Below are positions 42,686-49,747 of a DNA stretch of 53,456 nucleotides, in pieces. The DNA comes from Micromonospora sp. MP36. Lineage in GTDB: Bacteria; Actinomycetota; Actinomycetes; Mycobacteriales; Micromonosporaceae. Each line of letters opens with the position of its first letter. Position 1 is the stretch's first letter. A model generated the notes under the pieces. The model was given only the letters and a program-made list of their open reading frames with translations. It was not told the DNA's origin and searched no databases. The stretch spans positions 1 to 53,456 of the forward strand of contig NZ_VSFA01000046.1 of the NCBI RefSeq assembly GCF_008119785.1. Reading direction: 5' to 3'. The translations under genes and the position numbers were made by a program.

Positions 42686-43480
42686 TCAGGGGATCAGGGG
42701 CAGCACGTCGGCGATTCGGGTGGCCCGGTCGGTCAGATTGAGGTTGCGGGCGAGCTGGGCCACTTCGAGGCGCTGAAGCTGCGAACGAATCAGCACGTCG
42801 TCGTCGGCGAACACGTCAGCGGCGGATCCATCGGCGATGACGGTGCCGTCGGCCATGGCCACGACGCGGGGGAAGGCGTCGGCGACGAAGCGCATGTCGT
42901 GCGTGATGGTCACGACCGCGATGCCGTCGTCCTGCAGCCGGTCCAGCATCGTCGCCAGCTGCCGCGTCCCTGGCCGGTCGAGTCCCGCCGTCGGTTCGTC
43001 GAGGATCACGTAGTCGCAGGTTCCTACCAGGATGGCGGCGATGGCCACGAACTTCTTGACCGGGAAGGGCAGATCGTTGGGATTGCTGCCGACGTAGCGA
43101 CCGATCCCGGTCAGCTCGACCGCTCGCGCGACCCGCTCGGCGGTGCGGGCGGCGTCCCAGCGTAGGTACCGCGGCATCAACGTGAGCTCGGCCTCGACAT
43201 CGCCGGCGAAGACCTGGTCGTCGGGATTCTGGAAGACGTAGCCGACCTGCCTGGCGACCTGAGCCGTCGTCCTGGTCGCCGTCGACAGTCCGTCTACGGT
43301 GACGGTGCCCCGAGTCGGCCTGAGCAGGCCGTTCATGAGTTTGACGGTGGTGGTCTTGCCGGCGCCGTTCTGGCCGACGATGGCCAGCCGTTCTCCCCGC
43401 TCGAGGGTGAGGTCGACACCCTGCACTGCCGGGGTGCCGTCCGGGTACGCGTAGTGGACGTCATGCAATGCGATCGGCAT
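42686..43480 (-). CDS. ECF transporter ATPase subunit with atypical signature motif
   Basis: The 264-residue ATPase has a normal Walker A (GQNGAGKTT near 38-46), Q-loop (YVFQNPDDQVFAG), Walker B (YVILDEPTAGLD) and His switch (ITHD). The ABC signature that usually reads LSGGQ is LPFPVKKFVAIA here. In heterodimeric ECF ATPases one of the two sites is often degenerate, and the partner gene carries a normal LSGGQ, so this fits the non-catalytic or regulatory half. It overlaps the partner gene by 20 bases. Confidence 0.87.
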   Translation of the reverse strand: MPIALHDVHYAYPDGTPAVQGVDLTLERGERLAIVGQNGAGKTTTVKLMNGLLRPTRGTVTVDGLSTATRTTAQVARQVGYVFQNPDDQVFAGDVEAELTLMPRYLRWDAARTAERVARAVELTGIGRYVGSNPNDLPFPVKKFVAIAAILVGTCDYVILDEPTAGLDRPGTRQLATMLDRLQDDGIAVVTITHDMRFVADAFPRVVAMADGTVIADGSAADVFADDDVLIRSQLQRLEVAQLARNLNLTDRATRIADVLPLIP

Positions 43481-44366
43481 GGACCCGGCTACCTCTCATC
43501 CTTGCGGCGATCGCCGCCTCCGCTTCCCGACGTGTCACCGGAATGCTTCCCAGACCCTTACCGGCCGCCTCCAGGGCGAAGGCGAGGTCGGTCACCTCGG
43601 GGCGTGGTACGTCCGCGGCGTCCATCGCGGGGGAGGCGAGCACCTGTGCTGTGAGGCCTTCGGCGATGACCTGTCCGGAACGCATCACGACGAGCCGGTC
43701 GGCGAACTGAGCCATCAGGTCCATCTTGTGTTCGACGAGCACGATGGACTTCCCGCGGGCCTTGAGATCGGCGATGATCTCGAAGACTGCTTGCGATGAC
43801 TGCGGATCCAGCTGGGACGTCGGCTCGTCGATGACGAGCACCTCGGAGTCCATGGCGATGATCGACGCGAAGGCGACCTTCTGGCGCTGCCCGCCCGACA
43901 GCTCGTTGGGGTTCTTCCGCAGGAGTGCGGTGATGCCCATCTGCTCACCGACAGATGTGACGCGGGCGAACATCTCGCTGCGGCTGATGCCCAGGTTCTC
44001 GAGGCCGAAGGCGATCTCCTCGAAAACGGTGTCCTTGATGCCGCTGATCTGGGTGAAGGGGTTGTCGAAGACGCACCCGATGGTCCTGGACAGCTCTGCG
44101 GCATCCCACTCGCCCAGGTCTTTGCCGAGAATCTCCACCTTTCCCTCGAGTGTGCCCTGGTGGAAGTGCGGAATGAGGCCGCGCAACAGGCTGCACAAGG
44201 TGCTCTTCCCGCTGCCGTTGATCCCGACGACCCCGTAGAGCTGGCCACGCTGAAGCTGCAGGGTGACGCCGTCGAGAGCCGGCACCTCGGCATACGCGTA
44301 GGTGAAGGTAACGTCACGCAGGGTCGCTAGGTCCACAGGAGTAGTGCTCCAATCGTTGCGAGACAT
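43461..44366 (-). CDS. ECF transporter ATPase subunit (canonical)
   Basis: The 301-residue ATPase contains Walker A GINGSGKST, the Q-loop GCVFDNPFTQISG, the complete signature LSGGQRQKVAFA, Walker B VLVIDEPTSQLD and the His switch VEHKMD. A C-terminal extension of about 60 residues follows. The start is ATG 44366, which overlaps the EcfT gene by 40 bases; a GTG at the EcfT stop is an alternative that would remove about eleven residues. With the atypical ATPase it powers the importer. Confidence 0.88.
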   Translation of the reverse strand: MSRNDWSTTPVDLATLRDVTFTYAYAEVPALDGVTLQLQRGQLYGVVGINGSGKSTLCSLLRGLIPHFHQGTLEGKVEILGKDLGEWDAAELSRTIGCVFDNPFTQISGIKDTVFEEIAFGLENLGISRSEMFARVTSVGEQMGITALLRKNPNELSGGQRQKVAFASIIAMDSEVLVIDEPTSQLDPQSSQAVFEIIADLKARGKSIVLVEHKMDLMAQFADRLVVMRSGQVIAEGLTAQVLASPAMDAADVPRPEVTDLAFALEAAGKGLGSIPVTRREAEAAIAARMRGSRVHADRIA

Positions 44367-45139
44367 CCGGCGGCCGCGAGCGCCGTCGCGGCCCGCTCCC
44401 AAGCGGGAGCCGGCCTCAACTGGAGGACATGGGTATGCGGAATGCCCGAGTTGAACGCGCGTGCGTCGAGCGCGATGGCGCGTTCCTCCGTCTGGTTGAG
44501 GGCCATGATGAACACCGGTGCCAGGATGGGAACGAAAGCCCTGGCGCGCACCCAGAGGTTTCCCTCGGTCTCGATGCCCCGGGACTTCTGCGCGTCCATC
44601 ACGGTGCGAGCGCTTCGGCCCAGATCGGTGATGGCCTGGAAGGACGCGAGCAGGATGTAGGTCGCCTGCGGCGGCATTCCCTTCAACTCCAGGGCCAGCA
44701 TCAACGTCTTCATCGGGACGAGGGCGAAGTACAGCGTCAGCGCCCCGCACAGCACCATGACCGCCAGGGCGAAGTTCAGGCCCTCACGGACTCCCTCGGA
44801 GGTCGGTGCCAGCGGTCCCAGCTCGAAGAGCACGTGGTTGCCGTGGACGAACGCGGCACGGAGCACGAAGAGCACCAGGCCCACACCCACCAGGAGCTTT
44901 GCGTAGAGCTTGGCGAAGGAACCGCCCACGCCGGCGGCCACGGCGACACCGAGAAATGCCGCGCACCCGGACACGAGGCCGACGGGACGGGGTGTCACCA
45001 GGGCCAGCAGACTGATGGACGCCAACACCACGGCCACGTTCAAGGGGTGCATGTCCCGAATCCGGTTGCCGTGCGACACCACGCCGTCAAAGGTCCCGCC
45101 CGAGGTGGCGCCGGCGCCTGTCGGTGACAGCGCGTTCAC
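44327..45139 (-). CDS. ECF transporter transmembrane (T) component
   Basis: The 270-residue membrane protein is an EcfT. After an N-terminal lead it has four to five hydrophobic segments (NVAVVLASISLLALVTP, LLVGVGLVLFVLRAAFV, ALAVMVLCGALTLYFALV and others) and the two Ala-Arg-Gly-type coupling motifs, AQKSRGIE and DARAFNSG. The start is GTG 45139, which overlaps the S-component stop (GTGA); a later ATG near MHPLNVAV is possible. It joins the substrate-binding S component to the ATPase pair. Confidence 0.85.
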   Translation of the reverse strand: MNALSPTGAGATSGGTFDGVVSHGNRIRDMHPLNVAVVLASISLLALVTPRPVGLVSGCAAFLGVAVAAGVGGSFAKLYAKLLVGVGLVLFVLRAAFVHGNHVLFELGPLAPTSEGVREGLNFALAVMVLCGALTLYFALVPMKTLMLALELKGMPPQATYILLASFQAITDLGRSARTVMDAQKSRGIETEGNLWVRARAFVPILAPVFIMALNQTEERAIALDARAFNSGIPHTHVLQLRPAPAWERAATALAAAGCLATIGALLLWT

Positions 45140-45789
45140 AACGGACCGCCGGGAGTCGGCCGCGCGGCGGTAAGGATCGGCGCTGGTGTGACTCCCTTGG
45201 CTCGCAGGTACACCTCGCCGAGCGGCAGCTTGGCGAAGATGCGCCGAGGGATGCCCCTCAGGACCACGTAGACCGCCAGCACCGTGGGCACCTTGTCGAG
45301 GAAGTCCATCGGCACCTGGGCCACGAAGTTTGCCGTCGTGACGTCCAGTCCGGCGGCCATGAGCGCGCCGACCACGAGGGCTCCGCCGCCTACGGCCAGG
45401 CCGCCGAAGACCCACAGGGTGATGAGTGCCCCGAGAAAGCCCCCGATGAGCGCGAAGGGGACCGCGCTCGCCACAGTCTTCCACAGCACGGTGAAGACGC
45501 CCCGTCGCCCGAGCCACCCGGCCAGCAGGCCGAACATGACATTGAGAACGCCGAAGGCGAGGGTCGGCGGAGACGTGATGGAGTTGATTCCGTTGGAGAC
45601 GAGGCCGACAAGCGCTCCGGGGATGCCGCCGCACAGCGCTCCCACCAGGATCGTGCCGATGCTGTCGAGGTAGACGGGCAGCTTCAACAGGAGCGCAAGC
45701 TGTCCGCCCACGAAGTTGATCGCGATTCCGATGGGAATCATGAAGATGGTCAGCCGCCCGTAGCGGGAGATCAATGACTGCGTCGACAC
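45136..45789 (-). CDS. ECF transporter substrate-specific (S) component
   Basis: The 217-residue protein has six hydrophobic segments and the organisation of an ECF S component: IFMIPIGIAINFVGGQLALL followed by LPVYLDSIGTILVGALCGGI, PGALVGLVSNGINSI and so on. The GTG at 45789 follows GAGGAG. It has no clear assignment to the vitamin-specific S families I know, so the ligand is open. It is dedicated to this operon because T and both ATPases are encoded next to it (group I arrangement). Confidence 0.8.
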   Translation of the reverse strand: MSTQSLISRYGRLTIFMIPIGIAINFVGGQLALLLKLPVYLDSIGTILVGALCGGIPGALVGLVSNGINSITSPPTLAFGVLNVMFGLLAGWLGRRGVFTVLWKTVASAVPFALIGGFLGALITLWVFGGLAVGGGALVVGALMAAGLDVTTANFVAQVPMDFLDKVPTVLAVYVVLRGIPRRIFAKLPLGEVYLRAKGVTPAPILTAARPTPGGPL

Positions 45790-45802
45790 GAGGACTCCTC
45801 TG

Positions 45803-46798
45803 TCAGGTGGGGGAGGGTTGGTGGACTGATGAAAGGCGGCCGCTGCGAGCCATGAAGTCGAGGACTGTCGCCTCGTCGAGCATTCCTCCGCGAGCCCCGA
45901 CCTTTCCGACGGACAGGGCGGCCGCGGCATTGGCGAACTCCGCTGCGTACCGGAGGTCATCCGAAACCAGGTAGGAGTAGAGGAAGGAGCTCGTGAAGGT
46001 GTCCCCCGCGCCGGTCACGTCGACGACATCAACCCGGTGGCCGGCGACGCTGAACTGGTCGCCGTCGGTGAAGACCCGGCATCCGTCACTGTCGTTGGTG
46101 ACGATGACCGCGAGGGCGCCGCGGTCGAGTAGCGCTTGGATGCTCTGACCACAGCCGGAGAACCGCTGGTAGCCGATCGCGTTCATGAAGATGATGTCGC
46201 AGTGGTCGATCAGGGGCGACGGATGGTTCTCGAGGTTGTAGACGTCGAGGTCCATGACGATCTTCGTTCCGCCTGCGCGGACACCGGCGAGGACCTCGCT
46301 GGCCCCCAGCTCTCCCATCCGGAACGGGGTCGCATCGGTCACCGTCGTGACCAGGTACGCAGCTCCGGCCATGTGGTCGAACGCCGCTGGCGTGATCTCG
46401 GTGTGCGTGATGCCCAGGGTGGGGATCAGGACGATGTGCTGGTCGTCCGCCAGCAGGATGATGCACCGCGAGTCGGGCACTTCCTTGTCAAGGATGACGA
46501 ATCGGGTGTCGAGCCCCACCTTTTCCAGCTGAGAGAGCAACCGCTGGGTCAGCTCGCCGGGGTTGAGCTGGGACATGAAGGAAGTGGGCACGCCGTAGTT
46601 GGCGAAGATCGCCGCCGAGTTGGCGACCATCCCGCCGAACTGTGGTTCGAGGGGACGGACAATGATCTTGTCACCGGCGACCGGGAAGTGTGGTGCCCGG
46701 AAGTACTCGTCCATGGCGACGTCACCGAAGAACACCGCATAGCGCCCGTCCCCCTGCGGCGTGCGGTGGGCCTGCCACCCACGAATGGGCATGCTCAT
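45803..46798 (-). CDS. PfkB-family carbohydrate/nucleoside kinase
   Basis: The 331-residue kinase has the PfkB features FFGDVAMDEYF near 23-33, FGGMVANSAAIFANYG near 54-69 and the C-terminal VDVTGAGDTFTSSF near 272-285 with the catalytic Asp. It overlaps the LacI stop by four bases and precedes the ECF genes by 13 bases. The role inferred is to trap the imported sugar, nucleoside or analogue by phosphorylation before the BtpA-like protein acts. Its substrate cannot be assigned; sequence outside the motifs differs clearly from the psuK product at 9814. Confidence 0.85.
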   Translation of the reverse strand: MSMPIRGWQAHRTPQGDGRYAVFFGDVAMDEYFRAPHFPVAGDKIIVRPLEPQFGGMVANSAAIFANYGVPTSFMSQLNPGELTQRLLSQLEKVGLDTRFVILDKEVPDSRCIILLADDQHIVLIPTLGITHTEITPAAFDHMAGAAYLVTTVTDATPFRMGELGASEVLAGVRAGGTKIVMDLDVYNLENHPSPLIDHCDIIFMNAIGYQRFSGCGQSIQALLDRGALAVIVTNDSDGCRVFTDGDQFSVAGHRVDVVDVTGAGDTFTSSFLYSYLVSDDLRYAAEFANAAAALSVGKVGARGGMLDEATVLDFMARSGRLSSVHQPSPT

Positions 46799-47811
46799 CG
46801 CCGGCCCACCTTCACCGGGCCGGTCGAGTCCCGCACCACAAGCCCGACGGGCAGCTTGAGCTGCTCGCCATCAAGCTCCGCCACGCCTTCCAGGGCGTCG
46901 ATCAGGGCGTCGGTGGAGACCTGTCCAAGGGCGGGGACGTCCTGCCGCACGGTTGTCAGCGACGGGAAGCAGTACTGTGCCGCCATGACGTCGTCGAAGC
47001 CGACGACCGAAATGTCTTCCGGCACCCGCACACCGGCCCGCCTCAGCTCATACAACGCGCCGATCGCCATCAAGTCGTTGATCGCGAACACCGCGGTGAC
47101 GTCGCCGGCCCGGAACGACGCGACGTGGGGCGCCACGGCGAGTGCGCCGCTGGATTCCGTGAACCGGCCCCATGCGGTAGCGACAACGGTGCCGCCACCG
47201 TCCTCCCACCGCCGCTGAAACGCCGCGATACGGCGTGAGCTCGAGAACGGCTCTCCCTCGGCGCCGAGGATGAGGACATTACGGTGCCCCAGCCCGAGGA
47301 GGTGCTCGGCTGCCAGCCGGCCACCCGCCTCGTTGTCCGAGATCACGGACTTGAGCCTGGTTCCCTCGATCTCCTCGTCGACGAAGACCAGAGGCATCGC
47401 GCCGAGCAGATCCGACAGCTCCTGGTCCGTTGGAGGCGCGCCTGCCGCGTACACGATCCCGTCGACGGCGCGCGAGTGGACCATCTGGAGGTAGTGCAAC
47501 TCGTTGGCCGAGTCGAATCCGGTGGTGCACAGGATGACGTTGTACCCACGTCGCACCGCCGCGGCCTCGACGCCTCGAGCGAGCTCGGCGAAGTAGCCGA
47601 TCGAAATGTCCGGAACCACTAGGGCGATCACGCGCGTCACACCCAGAGCAAGGCTCTGCGCCGATCGACTCGGCACATAACCGAGCTCAGCCATGGCCGC
47701 GGCGACGCGTTCCTTGACGGCGGGACTGACTCGCCGCTTGCCGCTCAGTGCGTGCGACACCGTCGTGGGGCTAACCCCTGCGCGCGCCGCCACCTCCGCG
47801 ATCGAAGCCAA
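46795..47811 (-). CDS. LacI-family transcriptional regulator
   Basis: The 338-residue product begins with the LacI helix-turn-helix (ASIAEVAARAGVSPTTVSHA, hinge helix near 50-60 with SRSAQSLALG) and has a full periplasmic-binding-protein-like effector domain ending in DVPALGQVSTDALIDAL. The TTG at 47811 is chosen: AAAGGA lies eight bases before it, while a longer reading from TTG 47847 starts inside the operators. It is the first gene of the operon and most likely represses itself and all seven following genes by binding the tandem palindromes just upstream. Confidence 0.9.
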   Translation of the reverse strand: MASIAEVAARAGVSPTTVSHALSGKRRVSPAVKERVAAAMAELGYVPSRSAQSLALGVTRVIALVVPDISIGYFAELARGVEAAAVRRGYNVILCTTGFDSANELHYLQMVHSRAVDGIVYAAGAPPTDQELSDLLGAMPLVFVDEEIEGTRLKSVISDNEAGGRLAAEHLLGLGHRNVLILGAEGEPFSSSRRIAAFQRRWEDGGGTVVATAWGRFTESSGALAVAPHVASFRAGDVTAVFAINDLMAIGALYELRRAGVRVPEDISVVGFDDVMAAQYCFPSLTTVRQDVPALGQVSTDALIDALEGVAELDGEQLKLPVGLVVRDSTGPVKVGRR

Positions 47812-47829
47812 CTCAAGGTCCTTTCGGTT

Positions 47830-47856
47830 GCCAAAGCGCTTTGGCAAAGCGCTTTG
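47830..47856. promoter_or_regulatory. Two tandem LacI operators before the ECF operon
   Basis: The 12-base palindrome CAAAGCGCTTTG occurs twice, at 47832-47843 and 47845-47856, with centres 13 bases apart; the first extends to a perfect 16-base GCCAAAGCGCTTTGGC. They begin 19 bases upstream of the TTG start of the lacI-type gene. The central CG and the overall form are typical of LacI-family sites. Confidence 0.85.
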
Positions 47857-47861
47857 GCGGA

Positions 47862-48076
47862 AGGCTAGTCCCTGAGCTGGTGGAGGGCAATAGTCCGCGG
47901 CCTGATCAAAAATGGGTGGCCCGCCGCACTACGCGGGGAACCGGAAGATCCACTTGGCGCGCGCCCTCATGGCCGGCCGGTTGAACCGCCGCCGAGGACG
48001 GGCGGTGAGCGCTGCTGATCTGCACGGACCGCCGCGAGACTGCGGGGGAGTGGAGCAGTCATGCCCCAGGGCTGTT
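47862..48076. other. Intergenic stretch upstream of the LacI operon, no gene seen
   Basis: This region should hold the promoter of the LacI operon. A plus-strand frame from 47912 to 48163 has no ribosome site or recognisable protein pattern and crosses the terminator hairpin, so it is not called. Confidence 0.5.
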
Positions 48077-48111
48077 CGTAGGGCCCGCGCCGGCGTGGCG
48101 CGGGCCCTACG
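48077..48111 (-). terminator. Strong terminator hairpin after the GDSL gene
   Basis: CGTAGGGCCCGCGCC (48077-48091) pairs perfectly with GGCGCGGGCCCTACG (48097-48111) around a five-base loop. This 15-pair stem lies 66 bases beyond the stop of the leftward GDSL gene and insulates it from the LacI operon. Confidence 0.85.
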
Positions 48112-48176
48112 ACGGTCTCCCGCAGCGCTGGTAGGGGTGGGGTGCGAAGAATCGCCGAGTTAGGGGGCTGGGGTTG

Positions 48177-49421
48177 CTATCGGTTGCACTCGAGTTGGCT
48201 GAGGTCGACGGCGTTGGCCATCGCCTGGTAGCCGGCGTCGCTGGGGTGCAGGTGGTCGCCGACGTCGTAGGCCGGCAGGAACCGCCTGGGGTTCGCGGGG
48301 TCGCGAGTGACCTGGTCAAAGTCGATGACCCGGTCGAACTCGCCGCTGGTCCGGATCCAGGTGTTGACCTGCTCGCGGATGACTTCCTTGGCGGGGCTGT
48401 AGTAGCCGGCGCCCTCGAATGGGGTCAGCGTGGCGCCGAGGATGCAGGTGTGGTTGGCGTGGGCGCGGGCGATCAGGATCCGGTAGGCCGAGATCAGCTG
48501 GTCGGCCGACGTCGCGACCCCGCCGCCGATGTCGTTGATGCCCTCCATGAGGATGACGGTGCGTACGTCGGGCTGAGAAAGCACGTCTCGGTCGAATCTG
48601 GCCTGGACATTCACCCCGGCGCCGTCGGTGAGAACCCTGTTGCCGGAGATGCCTTCGTTCATGACGCCGAACTGGTGCGCCGGGGGCTGTTCCGCGATGC
48701 GACGGGCGAGGTAGTCCGGCCACCGGTGGTTGGCGTCGCGGGTGGACCCGTAGCCGTCGGTGATGGAGTCGCCGAGCGTGGCCACCGTGTCGACCTGCTG
48801 CGGCGTGTCGATGACCAGCGCATCGACCCAGTACCAGCGCGTCGCTTGCTGTGTGAAGGCCGCGCCATCGGTGTCCGCGGTGTGATCACCAGCCCCGGAG
48901 ATGTAGTTGGTTTGCATGCCCAGGTTGTGCCCTGTCAGGCTGCCGCTGGCGCCCGTGACGTGGATGCTGACCGCGAGATTGGTGTCGCCAGGCACGTCGC
49001 CTGGAAGCGGGTCGCTGAGGACCTCCGCGCCGTTCGGAACGGTCACCGTCTTGCTGCCGGCGAAGGTGACTTGCCGGTTGGTGCCCGGTACGACCCCGGC
49101 ATCCTCGCTTTGAACGCCGACGTAGACGGAGTCGAAGGTCACGATGCGGTCACCGAACACATTCGACAGTGAAACGCGCAGGTTGCTGCCACCGATGCTG
49201 GTATGGATGATGTTGCGGACCGTCTGGTCGGTGAACGACCCGCCGACCCGGTCCGCGCTGGCGCCCCAGGTGACGACCTGATCGGTGGTGACCGAAGTCG
49301 CCCGTGTGGAGGCTTCGGAGTTCGGCTCGGCGGCGACTGGCCCGACGAGGGCGGTGACCGTTGCCAGGCCGGTGGCGATGGCGAGCCCGGTGGTGACGAA
49401 GGGCATGCGTGGCTGCTTCAT
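48177..49421 (-). CDS. Secreted SGNH/GDSL-type esterase
   Basis: The 414-residue protein has a Sec signal (about 1-31) and the SGNH blocks: TLGDSITDG with Ser219, EGISGNRVL with Gly259 and Asn261, LMEGINDIGG with Asn296, and GDHLHPSD with Asp389 and His392. Between the signal and block I there is a beta-rich segment (about 45-205) common to this GDSL subfamily. It should hydrolyse esters of a carbohydrate or lipid outside the cell. The ATG at 49421 has GGGAG nine bases upstream; an earlier in-frame ATG overlaps that site. It stands alone between two strong hairpins. Confidence 0.9.
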   Translation of the reverse strand: MKQPRMPFVTTGLAIATGLATVTALVGPVAAEPNSEASTRATSVTTDQVVTWGASADRVGGSFTDQTVRNIIHTSIGGSNLRVSLSNVFGDRIVTFDSVYVGVQSEDAGVVPGTNRQVTFAGSKTVTVPNGAEVLSDPLPGDVPGDTNLAVSIHVTGASGSLTGHNLGMQTNYISGAGDHTADTDGAAFTQQATRWYWVDALVIDTPQQVDTVATLGDSITDGYGSTRDANHRWPDYLARRIAEQPPAHQFGVMNEGISGNRVLTDGAGVNVQARFDRDVLSQPDVRTVILMEGINDIGGGVATSADQLISAYRILIARAHANHTCILGATLTPFEGAGYYSPAKEVIREQVNTWIRTSGEFDRVIDFDQVTRDPANPRRFLPAYDVGDHLHPSDAGYQAMANAVDLSQLECNR

Positions 49422-49696
49422 CAGGAATAACTCCCTCAGTGAGTTCTGCATCACGGCGCTTGGCCGGGCAGGAAGGGTCCCGAGGCGACCGGTCGAGCAG
49501 GGACCATGCTTTCGGCAGTCAGGCGCCGGGATCGCCGGCCGTTGGTCTGATTGCCAACGCATAAGCCACGCTAAATGCCTTCGCGGTAACGCACCGACGT
49601 CCGGTATTGCAATTGAGATGAACGGCTCCCACTGGGCGATGAGCGGTTCTCGCCTGCCGACAAGCGGCCGCAGCAGGGTCTTCCGGGATGCGTGAC
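49422..49696. other. Intergenic region between GDSL and propeller-amidohydrolase genes
   Basis: Nothing gene-like is recognised here. It should contain the GDSL promoter, and the next gene's terminator hairpin lies just beyond its right end. Confidence 0.5.
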
Positions 49697-49732
49697 GGAA
49701 CCGCGCCCCGGGCCGATCCGGGACGCGGTTCC
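49697..49732 (-). terminator. Terminator hairpin after the propeller-amidohydrolase gene
   Basis: GGAACCGCG (49697-49705) pairs with CGCGGTTCC (49724-49732), and an inner CCCGG/CCGGG pair extends the stem beyond one mismatch. It lies 16 bases past the stop of the leftward 1067-codon gene. Confidence 0.8.
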
Positions 49733-49747
49733 ATAAAGCGGCTCGGT

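Noticed and set aside
47912..48163. 83-codon plus-strand frame upstream of the LacI operon
   Set aside because: It runs through the strong 15-pair terminator hairpin and has no ribosome site.
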